A stretch of DNA of 5,702 nt from the NCBI GenBank assembly GCA_046498285.1, contig JAWOBA010000204.1, positions 1-5,702 of the forward strand. Direction: 5' to 3'. Below the pieces are notes generated by a model. The model had not been told where the DNA came from. It saw nothing but the letters and a program-made list of their open reading frames with translations, and did no database searches. The DNA is from B33-G16 sp046498285 (GTDB taxonomy: Bacteria > Desulfobacterota > DSM-4660 > Desulfatiglandales > B25-G16). Shown in pieces: positions 1-5,090 of this stretch. The translations under genes and the position numbers were made by a program. Position 1 is the stretch's first letter. Each line of letters opens with the position of its first letter.

Positions 1-1
1 A

Positions 2-436
2 TTAAAGAACAAGAACAGTTTTGAAATCTATCATGCTGTTTTTCGTAACCCGATGATTGCACATATGTTTTTCCTCAGGGGGAAAATGGAAAAGAAAGGC
101 AGGGGCTTATTGCTAATTAAAAACCGGTGCACTGAATACGGATTAAAAGCACCTGAATGGGTAACTCAAAATGGATACACATCTTTAACTCTATATGGTA
201 TTCCTAAACCTGTTTCTATCAATAATAGAATGATAGATTTTGGGCGAAGACTTAGGACTGGAGAACAATTTTCCAGAGAAGATTATGAACAGTATTTTAA
301 AGATCAGATATCTGAGAAAACTGCACGTAATGATATTTCTAGTCTTGAATCAGGAGGTTGGGTGAAGAAATCTGGTAAAGGACCATCTACTAAGTATACA
401 AGGACTAATAAAGAATTACCGGATAATGCCGGATAG
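2..436 (+). CDS. ATP-binding AlbA_2/HATPase_c_4-type transcriptional regulator, C-terminal part (5' end outside window)
   Basis: The frame is open from base 2, so the gene starts to the left of the window; the ATG at 53 is internal. The visible part opens with the end of a HATPase_c_4-like domain: 'RNPMIAHMFF', then 'GKMEKKGRG', then 'NRCTEYGLKAPEW', matching the usual RNP-IA-F---G-IE--G-G---I---C-E-GL--P pattern. The tail at about codons 95-130 looks like a winged helix, with 'SEKTARNDISSLESGGWV' in the style of phage-repressor or DeoR-like folds. Full-length relatives are about 450-550 aa and carry an N-terminal AlbA_2 (Schlafen-type) domain, which cannot be seen here. The family is generally annotated as putative transcriptional regulators or defence-associated ATPases with poorly known roles. 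The stop at 434-436 lies inside the first of a series of CCGGA repeats, and frame 3 stays open from there to 569, so the natural C-terminus may have been longer. The family call is fairly secure; its function here is not. Confidence 0.8.
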   Translation, partial: LKNKNSFEIYHAVFRNPMIAHMFFLRGKMEKKGRGLLLIKNRCTEYGLKAPEWVTQNGYTSLTLYGIPKPVSINNRMIDFGRRLRTGEQFSREDYEQYFKDQISEKTARNDISSLESGGWVKKSGKGPSTKYTRTNKELPDNAG

Positions 437-645
437 AATTGATGATCATAATGTAACTGTAAGTAGTTTAGAAGTTTATAGTAGAGATAGTGCTAGTGAT
501 CTTACCGGACTTTACCGGATAATTAGTGAACGAGATATTAAAGAAGATTTACCGGATATTACCGGATAAGATAATGTTTGAGATGCTAACAGTCTGATAA
601 ATAGAGCTAATTGTATAGATGTTGTTGCCGGATATTACCGGATTA
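416..645 (+). repeat. Four paired CCGGA repeats (CCGGA-N5-CCGGA)
   Basis: CCGGA occurs eight times, at 419, 429, 505, 515, 552, 562, 628 and 638. The copies form four pairs, and within every pair the starts are exactly 10 bp apart. The 15-bp units are CCGGATAATGCCGGA, CCGGACTTTACCGGA and, twice, CCGGATATTACCGGA, usually preceded by TTA or TT. Distances between pairs are irregular (86, 47 and 76 bp). The first pair overlaps the stop codon of the AlbA-type gene; the rest lie in the 437-719 gap, in which I see no clear gene. The 10-bp phase would place both half-sites on the same DNA face, which suits a regulator site. The same DNA can also be read as peptide repeats (PDITG, AGYYRI) in an eroded C-terminal tail. 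The repeat is seen directly; its role is unknown. Confidence 0.75.
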
Positions 646-719
646 TTGGTTTTCGTAGCGAAGATCGTCAATTATGTGATACTTATAGTACTGCTGATCA
701 AAATAGACATATTAGAAAT

Positions 720-1184
720 ATGGAAGTTGTAGATCATATTGGAAATATAGAACTCTTAAAACTACAAAAGACGGCTTTCCTATGTAGCAGGGAAATACCT
801 GCAAGCATAGTATTAAAATGCTATGACTGGGCTATAGCGCAAAGAGAACAAGGGAATTGCATAATTGGAGGTTTCCACAGTAAGATAGAAAAGGATGTAC
901 TTCATTATTTGCTCAAAGGAGACCAGCCAATTATTGTTGCCATGGCAAGAGGATTAAAGAAGCGCATCGAACCAGAATTAAAAAGTGAACTGGATAAGGG
1001 CAGACTGCTGATTGTTACGCCATTTGAAAAAGAAATTAAAAGAATAACATCATGGACAGCAATGCTCAGAAACCAGTTTATGATTGAAATAGCTGGAAGT
1101 ATTGCTGTTGGTTTCATTAGTAAATCAGGAAACCTTGCCAAATTATTAAAACAATCTAAGAAATTGATAACAACAATAGAATAG
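720..1184 (+). CDS. Small DprA-like (Rossmann/SLOG-type) protein
   Basis: This is a complete 154-aa ORF resembling the stand-alone DprA-like proteins found in Bacteroidota. Visible landmarks are 'TAFLCSREIPAS' (residues 18-29, first strand of a Rossmann-like fold), 'CYDWAI' (34-39), and 'GGFHSKIEKDVL' (50-61). The last occupies the place of the SGxAxGID loop of DprA/LOG proteins. 'RLLIVTPF' (95-102) and 'RNQFMIEIAGSIAVG' (117-131) correspond to the late strands of the fold. DprA itself loads RecA on incoming single-stranded DNA, but this protein has only the core fold, without the SAM and winged-helix domains, so that role should not be assumed. A nucleotide or nucleic-acid ligand is inference from the fold. 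ATG 720 is the first in-frame ATG; the frame is open back to 582 without another, and no strong ribosome-binding site is visible. It sits alone between repeats and an attC-like hairpin, which suggests a mobile cassette. Confidence 0.75.
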   Translation: MEVVDHIGNIELLKLQKTAFLCSREIPASIVLKCYDWAIAQREQGNCIIGGFHSKIEKDVLHYLLKGDQPIIVAMARGLKKRIEPELKSELDKGRLLIVTPFEKEIKRITSWTAMLRNQFMIEIAGSIAVGFISKSGNLAKLLKQSKKLITTIE

Positions 1185-1313
1185 CCGCCACATTTACAAG
1201 CACATTGCCAAAGCCCCACGAGCCAATGCTCGAGCCAAAGCTTTGTCAAAGAGCTTGCAAAGCCAACGCATGAAATGAAAGACAGAAAAACGAAAAACAA
1301 AAACGGCCAGCTT
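1185..1313. other. Non-coding GCCA-rich stretch between the DprA-like gene and the attC-like hairpin
   Basis: No gene is seen here on either strand. The segment has repeated GCCAA words near 1208, 1220, 1235 and 1262. It also has two short inverted repeats: GAGC-CAAT-GCTC near 1218-1229, and AAGCTTTG-T-CAAAGAGCTT near 1237-1256, the second with a two-base bulge. This skewed, hairpin-rich composition differs from the AT-rich coding DNA on either side and is continuous with the attC-like structure that follows. Confidence 0.5.
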
Positions 1314-1444
1314 GTAACAGCGTGTATGGTGCATTTGGCGGATAGTGCTGTTTTAAAGGTCAGTACATTTAATAACCTTTGTAGCGGTTTGACAGTTTTG
1401 TGCTTCGAATCGCCAAACGACACCATACACGCGAACCGTTATGC
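1314..1444 (+). other. attC-like recombination site / long imperfect hairpin
   Basis: GCGTGTATGGTG (1320-1331) is exactly complementary to CACCATACACGC (1421-1432). TTTGGCG (1334-1340) pairs with CGCCAAA (1411-1417). The two stems are separated by an unequal internal loop of 2 versus 3 bases. Outside them, TAAC (1315-1318) can pair with the GTTA of GTTATGC (1438-1444), again with unequal unpaired bases between. Two short stems with extrahelical bases, a long variable apical loop, a total of about 131 bp and a terminal GTT core are the hallmarks of integron attC sites, which run from about 57 to 141 bp. GTTATGC departs from the GTTRRRY consensus at one position. The apical part holds a further small inverted repeat, AAAGGT/ACCTTT. 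The stem is certain; the assignment to integron-type recombination is inference, and no integrase is present in the window. Confidence 0.55.
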
Positions 1445-1471
1445 CCAATAGTTTTAAAAGAACTGCATTAA

Positions 1472-1502
1472 TTGTAGTTTCTGAGTAAAAGTACTATCTT
1501 TG
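1472..1502 (+). promoter_or_regulatory. Bacteroidota-type promoter of the fic gene
   Basis: TATCTTTG at 1495-1502 fits the Bacteroidota -7 consensus TAnnTTTG exactly. A -33-like TTG lies at 1472-1474, leaving a 20-base spacer as expected. Transcription would begin near 1507-1510, giving a leader of about 15 nt before ATG 1524. This argues against the upstream in-frame TTG at 1500 as the start codon. Confidence 0.65.
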
Positions 1503-1524
1503 ATAGTATCAAATGATAGTATCA
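1492..1524 (+). promoter_or_regulatory. Operator-like repeats over the fic promoter and leader
   Basis: TGATAGTATCA, a palindrome with arms TGATA/TATCA around one central base, occurs twice, at 1501-1511 and 1514-1524, on a 13-bp period. A further inverted half, TACTATC at 1492-1498, pairs with GATAGTA at 1502-1508 across the -7 box. Sites that cover the -7 box, the probable transcription start and the initiation codon fit a repressor operator. The binding protein is not identified. Autoregulation by the Fic protein or control by a linked regulator are both possible. Confidence 0.5.
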
Positions 1525-2069
1525 TGAAGCCTCCTTATGATGTCTCAACAGACATATTAAACTTGATTGCCTCGATTTCAGAAAAACTAGGTGAAGTCAA
1601 AGCTAATTTCTTGAATAAGACATCGCCGCAGTTAAGAAAGTCTAGTAAGATTAAAACTATACACTCATCTCTTAGCATTGAGGGCAATACTTTATCTGAA
1701 GAACAAATCACAGCAATTCTTGAAAACAAGAGAGTTATAGGCCCTCAAAAGGATATAAATGAAGTCATTAATGCAAATAATGTCTATGATCAAATCAGTA
1801 ATTTCAATGCAATATCAACGAAATCATTTCTGCAGGCACATAAAATATTAATGGGTGGGTTAATTAAAAGCCCTGGAAAGTACAGAAATAAAGATGTAGG
1901 TATTATTCACGGAAGAAATATCGCACATATTGCTCTACAACCCGGTAATGTCCCGACATTAATGAACCAACTTTTTAATTATTTGAAAAATTATGCCTTG
2001 AGAGGAGATGCCCCGAATACGCCTAAACAACTTAACCCACATTGCAGGTTATGGTTTGTAAAAGCCTGA
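1524..2069 (+). pseudogene. Fic family protein (class II-type), truncated before the catalytic motif
   Basis: ATG 1524 (MKPPYDVS...) is chosen as the start because Fic relatives begin this way and because the promoter overlaps the earlier in-frame TTG at 1500. The ORF is 181 codons; intact relatives are about 340-380. Residues 36-75 carry the Fic N-terminal domain, including 'SLSIEGN' (49-55), the inhibitory (S/T)xxxE(G/N) helix of class II Fic proteins, followed by 'ENKRVIGPQKDI'. 'FLQAHKILMGGLI' and 'PGKYRNKDVGI' (about 102-127) open the Fic fold. Homology fades after 'LFNYLKN' (150-156), and the HxFx(D/E)GNGRxxR loop that performs AMP transfer is absent. The last codons (from about 2031) are read from the terminus of the neighbouring IS. 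The product cannot be an active AMPylator; the gene is a remnant with an apparently intact promoter. Confidence 0.85.
2032..2047 (+). repeat. Left terminal inverted repeat of the IS1634-family element
   Basis: TTAACCCACATTGCAG is the exact reverse complement of 4114-4129. It is followed at 2047-2051 by GGTTA, an inverted copy of TAACC in the repeat, so the terminus also has a small internal dyad. Confidence 0.7.
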
Positions 2070-2071
2070 TA

Positions 2072-3934
2072 TCAAGAACTATCATTTTTTAATATTTCGG
2101 CAGGGGGGACTACGGATTTTCTTCTCACGAACGGAGCATGCTTATACCCTAAAAGATCGTATAGCCTCTTCACTCTCTTGGTAGGTTCAGTACATTGACG
2201 AATAGAGATGGTCTCATTCTTAATGTTTACAATGCTGGTTGTGACACACTTCTGAGTGTTCATGGTTCTCACTATCTCACGCCAGTCAGAGTGTTCACCC
2301 TGTTGTTTCAATTGGTATCGTATAGTTGCCACCAACCAGTATGCAAGGATTCCCAGGTGCAGATGTGCCATGGCTGCACCATCCGTTTTATGGTAGATGG
2401 GACGCAGGTCAAGGTCGGTCTTGAGTACTCTGTAGGTGTATTCTATTTCTCTGATAGTGTTGTAAATGGACCATAGTATTGTCTCGTCATTCCCTTTCAA
2501 GGAGGTACGTAGAAAATAGATGCCGGCTTGCCTGTCAGGGTCTTCGCCCGTTTTGTGGCGGCAGCTTATACCGGTTGCAGTGTCATGACCATCATCATTT
2601 ATGGTTATCTCGTAGTAGCTGTGTACGGATGGGTATTTTTGTTTCAGTCGCCCTAATCGTTCATACACTTTATTGAGTTTTTTTGTACCACCTTTTTTCG
2701 CAATACCTTCGCCTATGCTCTGGATGCCCTCCTCGAACCTTTGTGCAAGCAGGCCGTTCATGCAATGCTCCTTTAATGCTTTGGCGTGGCTACGTACCCA
2801 GAGGTACTGGTCATCATCGCTGACGGCTCTAACTTTCAGCAGTTCTATGGGCTGATCCCGCTTGTCCTTTATCAGCACCGGTGTTGCGGAGGTGTCGGCC
2901 CGGTACTCCTTCAGCGAGGAGCGTGATACGCACATATAATCATAACCTTTACCCCTGAGCATGGCGATATTTGCCTCGGTGGCTATACCCGCATCGATCA
3001 CAACGATAGGCTTACGGCCGGAAAAAGAGGTTTGGCTGCTAAGAGTATCAACCATTGTCCCCAAGGTTTTGCAGTCAGTCATGTTTCCCTCGTGGATGTT
3101 AAAATACTTCAGAAAGCCCTCCCGGTTGATCACTACGGCTAATACCACGATGCGCGCATCATTACGCTTCTCCTTGCTACGTCCGAATTTGGCTATTTTG
3201 CTCCCCGCCATACGGCCCTCAAAGTAGGTGTTGGTCAGGTCGTACAGGATGATCTTGTCCTCCAGGTCAAATAGCTCATTGGTGCGCCTGGACAGGTGCT
3301 GCTCCAAGGGTGTCTTCAGCGCGTAGAGCTTATGAGATATGCCGTAGAGCAGATCCTTAGTGACCAAATCCTTGTTAAAGCCGGTCAGTTCACTAATGGC
3401 GGAATTCTCCCTGATGAACGACACGGTCTTGAGCTCCGATGCCGGGTATACCGCCCGGCTTATGATGTGGGTAGTTGCCAGAGCCACTCTTTCTTCGTTC
3501 CATCCCGCCAGCCGCAGGAAGTTGCCTATCCCCAGTTGGTTAAAGGCCTGTTGGCACAGCCATTCAGCCCCTATTTCCCGTCCATCCTTATTCCTTAGAG
3601 TAGCCATGTCGACTGTTTCAAACTCCCGATTACCCGGCTTAATGTCATACCGCCTTTTCTTGAGTATCTCTGCGTAAAATTGCCTGGCGAGCTGCTCCAC
3701 CATCTCATCGGCCACGCTGGTGGAAAGGACGTTGCCCCCATTGGTCACCATATCCTCAATGCGTGTGGCCAGCAACTTCTTCTGCTCCACCGTTTCTAAC
3801 TCCTCCAACCGACCAAACCCGATGATGATGCGGTGATGAATGCCTCCATTCAGGCGGTAACTCTCACAAAGCTTGTACACGGTGTACCGCTCGCCCGTGG
3901 TCTTGTTCTGTTTAAAGTAGGGTTTGATGAACAT
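2072..3934 (-). CDS. IS1634-family transposase (DDE)
   Basis: This is a full-length 620-aa transposase of the IS1634 group, catalysing cut-and-paste or replicative movement of its IS. The N-terminal region ('FIKPYFKQNKTTGERYTVY' then 'IIIGFGRLEEL', residues 2-46) is the usual opening of this family. The catalytic core shows the first Asp in 'YDLTNTYFEG' (D232), the second in 'VVIDAGIATEANI' (D314), and the Glu in 'IREIEYTYRVLKTDLDLRP' (probably E498). The conserved 'RPIYHKTD' and 'HLHLGILAYWL' follow. Length and motif spacing are normal with no internal stop, so the enzyme may be active. ATG at 3934-3932 follows the family start. The C-terminus 'RRKSVVPPAEILKNDSS' ends 25 bp short of the left inverted repeat. 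Several open frames on the opposite strand of this gene are shadows. Confidence 0.92.
   Translation of the reverse strand: MFIKPYFKQNKTTGERYTVYKLCESYRLNGGIHHRIIIGFGRLEELETVEQKKLLATRIEDMVTNGGNVLSTSVADEMVEQLARQFYAEILKKRRYDIKPGNREFETVDMATLRNKDGREIGAEWLCQQAFNQLGIGNFLRLAGWNEERVALATTHIISRAVYPASELKTVSFIRENSAISELTGFNKDLVTKDLLYGISHKLYALKTPLEQHLSRRTNELFDLEDKIILYDLTNTYFEGRMAGSKIAKFGRSKEKRNDARIVVLAVVINREGFLKYFNIHEGNMTDCKTLGTMVDTLSSQTSFSGRKPIVVIDAGIATEANIAMLRGKGYDYMCVSRSSLKEYRADTSATPVLIKDKRDQPIELLKVRAVSDDDQYLWVRSHAKALKEHCMNGLLAQRFEEGIQSIGEGIAKKGGTKKLNKVYERLGRLKQKYPSVHSYYEITINDDGHDTATGISCRHKTGEDPDRQAGIYFLRTSLKGNDETILWSIYNTIREIEYTYRVLKTDLDLRPIYHKTDGAAMAHLHLGILAYWLVATIRYQLKQQGEHSDWREIVRTMNTQKCVTTSIVNIKNETISIRQCTEPTKRVKRLYDLLGYKHAPFVRRKSVVPPAEILKNDSS
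2101..2113 (+). repeat. 13-bp direct repeat, copy 1 (inside the transposase 3' end)
   Basis: CAGGGGGGACTAC occurs here and again at 3975-3987 in the same orientation. This copy encodes part of 'SVVPPA' near the transposase C-terminus. The two copies bracket almost the whole coding region. They are not the IS termini, which are inverted repeats further out. Confidence 0.6.
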
Positions 3935-3938
3935 GATA

Positions 3939-3969
3939 TAAAAATACTTAACCTATTGTTTACCAGCAA
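3939..3969 (-). promoter_or_regulatory. Possible transposase promoter
   Basis: Read on the minus strand, TATTTTTA (3946-3939) matches seven of eight positions of the Bacteroidota -7 box TAnnTTTG, allowing the free positions. A TTG lies 20 bases upstream (3969-3967). The box ends only four bases before the ATG, so the transcript would be leaderless or nearly so. This is a weak call. Confidence 0.3.
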
Positions 3970-3974
3970 TAAGA

Positions 3975-3987
3975 CAGGGGGGACTAC
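3975..3987 (+). repeat. 13-bp direct repeat, copy 2 (upstream of the transposase)
   Basis: CAGGGGGGACTAC, identical to 2101-2113 and in the same orientation, lies about 40 bp upstream of the transposase start codon. Confidence 0.6.
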
Positions 3988-4113
3988 ATTTGGATTTCAA
4001 AAAACATGGTTTTTTAACAAGTTGATAATGTGTGATATAGAATCGAGGGGTTTGGAAATTGTTGATAAATAATGAGTTATGAACAGCTTTTTCGCTATTT
4101 TTATTGGGTTAAG

Positions 4114-4129
4114 CTGCAATGTGGGTTAA
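4114..4129 (-). repeat. Right terminal inverted repeat of the IS1634-family element
   Basis: CTGCAATGTGGGTTAA is the exact reverse complement of 2032-2047. RHS-type coding sequence begins directly after it, with 'LTLPITLNYSS' encoded from about 4126. Confidence 0.7.
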
Positions 4130-4790
4130 CATTACCAATCACTTTGAATTATAGCTCAAATGGTCTTAAAGTAGATAAAATAGCTTCCTGGGTAGGATTT
4201 GATTGGTCGCTGAGTGCGGGAGGAATAATTACCAGGAATGTTGCTGGAGTGCCGGATAATCCAAATAGCAGAATTGTTTCCCTGAAGATCTAATAGATGA
4301 CGAAGATAGGTATAATTTCTTGAGCCTTTACTATGGAGGAGGAGATATAAATAGAGACATTCAACCTGATGTTTTCGGATATAACTTTGCGGGTAATACT
4401 GGAAGTTTCGTCTTAGATCATCAGGGAGAACCGCATTTCATTCCATACGAGAATTTTAAAATTGAATCTGGAAGTACTTTATTGAACTTTGATAACTATA
4501 CATTAACTACTCCTGAGGGAATTCAATATAATTTCAATGAACCTGAATACACGGATTATAATAATGATGATTATATAACTTCAGCATTGCATCTTACCTC
4601 AATAAAAAGTCCTGCTGGTGATAGCATTAACCTTTATTACAGTTATATTGATTATAGCATTGAGTATAATACTGGGGTCTTTCAGGCAGTCTCAGCCATA
4701 ATTAGTGAGACAGGTGGGTGTCCGGCTATTGGACAATATAATGATCATCAGAAATTAATGAGAAATACTGTAACTGAAGTGTCCGGTTAA
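4126..4790 (+). pseudogene. RHS/YD-repeat surface protein, N-terminal region fragment with frameshift
   Basis: The first part reads 'LTLPITLNYSSNGLKVDK' then 'IASWVGFDWSLSAGGIITR' and 'GVPD'. This is the hallmark of the region preceding the YD repeats in Bacteroidota RHS proteins, which are very large secreted or surface proteins, often with polymorphic toxin ends. That frame ends at a stop at 4291-4293, but homology continues in the next frame ('FPEDLIDDEDRYNFLSLYYGG', then 'PDVFGYNFAGNTGSFVLD' and 'YTLTTPEGIQYNFNEPEY'). The switch fits loss of one T in the run at 4277-4279. The fragment has no start: its 5' part is replaced by the IS1634-family terminus. The 3' part ends at the border of an IS4-type remnant near 4780-4790, so the YD repeats and any toxin domain are absent. 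It is a dead remnant of a gene that would normally exceed 1000 codons. Confidence 0.85.
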
Positions 4791-5059
4791 GAATTCCACA
4801 ATGTTAATTGGTTCTCATCGGAGAGGTTCTTGATTAAGTTTTTGTTGTTAAAGAGTTCTTTGATAGGGGTCTTTTCGAACAGAGTAAGCCCCAATGTTTG
4901 AGCAAAAGTATACAGGCTAATAGCCAAATCGTGTTTTTTCTTGGCGATGGCAATCAGCAGGTACGTGGATATTGCAATCCAGATTTGACAGTGAACAGCG
5001 TTTTGACTGGTCCCGTAAAATGCTTTGATATGCAGGTGTTGTTTGATCCATTTGAAAAA
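4787..5059 (-). pseudogene. IS4-family transposase, C-terminal fragment
   Basis: On the minus strand this reads 'FFKWIKQHLHIKAFYGTSQN' then 'AVHCQIWIAISTYLLIAIAK' and 'SLYTFAQTLGLTLFEKTPI', ending at 4787. This is the C-terminal end of a DDE transposase of the IS4 family, the part just after the catalytic Glu of the YREK region. Relatives are about 380 aa, so roughly three quarters of the protein is missing. Normally an 'R-W-x-I-E-L' segment with the catalytic Glu precedes FFK; here it is replaced by 'CKALHN', read from a palindrome. The GTGTCCGGTTAAG at 4777-4789 probably belongs to the terminal repeat of this IS and marks where it meets the RHS fragment. Confidence 0.8.
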
Positions 5060-5090
5060 ATTATGTAAAGCTTTGCATAATTTTTTCAAA
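5051..5090. repeat. 40-bp near-perfect spacerless palindrome at the IS4/IS4 junction
   Basis: The left half, TTTGAAAAAATTATGTAAAG, and the complement of the right half, TTTGAAAAAATTATGCAAAG, differ at one of 20 positions, and there is no spacer at the centre (5070/5071). Both halves read outward as '(K)LCKALHNFFK' and continue into two different IS4-type transposase tails. The FFK codons are native to both transposases; the inner part is not. Confidence 0.85.

Larger units (their letters stand above)
3935..4113 (-). other. Non-coding right end of the IS1634-family element
   Basis: About 180 bp between the transposase start and the right inverted repeat. It holds a possible transposase promoter, the second copy of the 13-bp direct repeat, and a second GGGTTAA at 4107-4113 that repeats the GGGTTAA of the terminal repeat in direct orientation. 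I see no gene; short plus-strand frames here do not resemble proteins. Confidence 0.55.
2032..4129. mobile_element. IS1634-family insertion sequence
   Basis: The element is bounded by 16-bp exact inverted repeats, TTAACCCACATTGCAG at 2032-2047 and its complement at 4114-4129, giving about 2.1 kb. It contains one transposase gene on the minus strand, which ends only 25 bp inside the left repeat and begins about 180 bp inside the right one. The DNA is visibly richer in GC than the AT-rich genes around it, which suggests recent arrival. No target-site duplication is evident (ACAAC on the left, CATTA on the right). The left flank is a Fic gene fragment and the right flank an RHS gene fragment, so the element marks a rearrangement junction. 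The ends are inferred from the repeats and from where RHS homology starts. Confidence 0.75.

Noticed and set aside
416..645. CCGGA repeats as a CRISPR array
   Set aside because: The repeat core is only 5-15 bp and the intervals are irregular, with no 20-40-bp repeat/spacer pattern and no cas genes.
905..1426. Long minus-strand open frame opposite the DprA-like gene and the hairpin
   Set aside because: It runs antisense through a recognisable protein and then through the attC-like structure. Its translation is rich in Phe, Cys and Ser with no familiar motif, typical of a shadow frame.
1500..1523. TTG at 1500 as the fic start codon
   Set aside because: It lies within the -7 box and upstream of the predicted transcription start; ATG 1524 gives the family-typical MKPPY start.
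2195..3677. Several plus-strand open frames of 60-105 codons inside the IS
   Set aside because: All lie opposite the well-supported 620-aa transposase; none shows a recognisable motif.
2101..3987. The 13-bp direct repeats as the true IS ends or a target duplication
   Set aside because: One copy is inside the transposase coding sequence, and exact 16-bp inverted repeats lie outside both copies, directly beside flanking-gene sequence.
3833..4072. Plus-strand 79-codon frame spanning the transposase start and the IS right end
   Set aside because: Half of it is antisense to the transposase N-terminus and the rest is non-coding IS terminus.
5025..5081. Start region of the plus-strand IS4-type frame as a genuine N-terminus
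   Set aside because: These codons are read antisense through the other IS4 fragment and the palindrome; transposase similarity begins only at FFK, about 5082.
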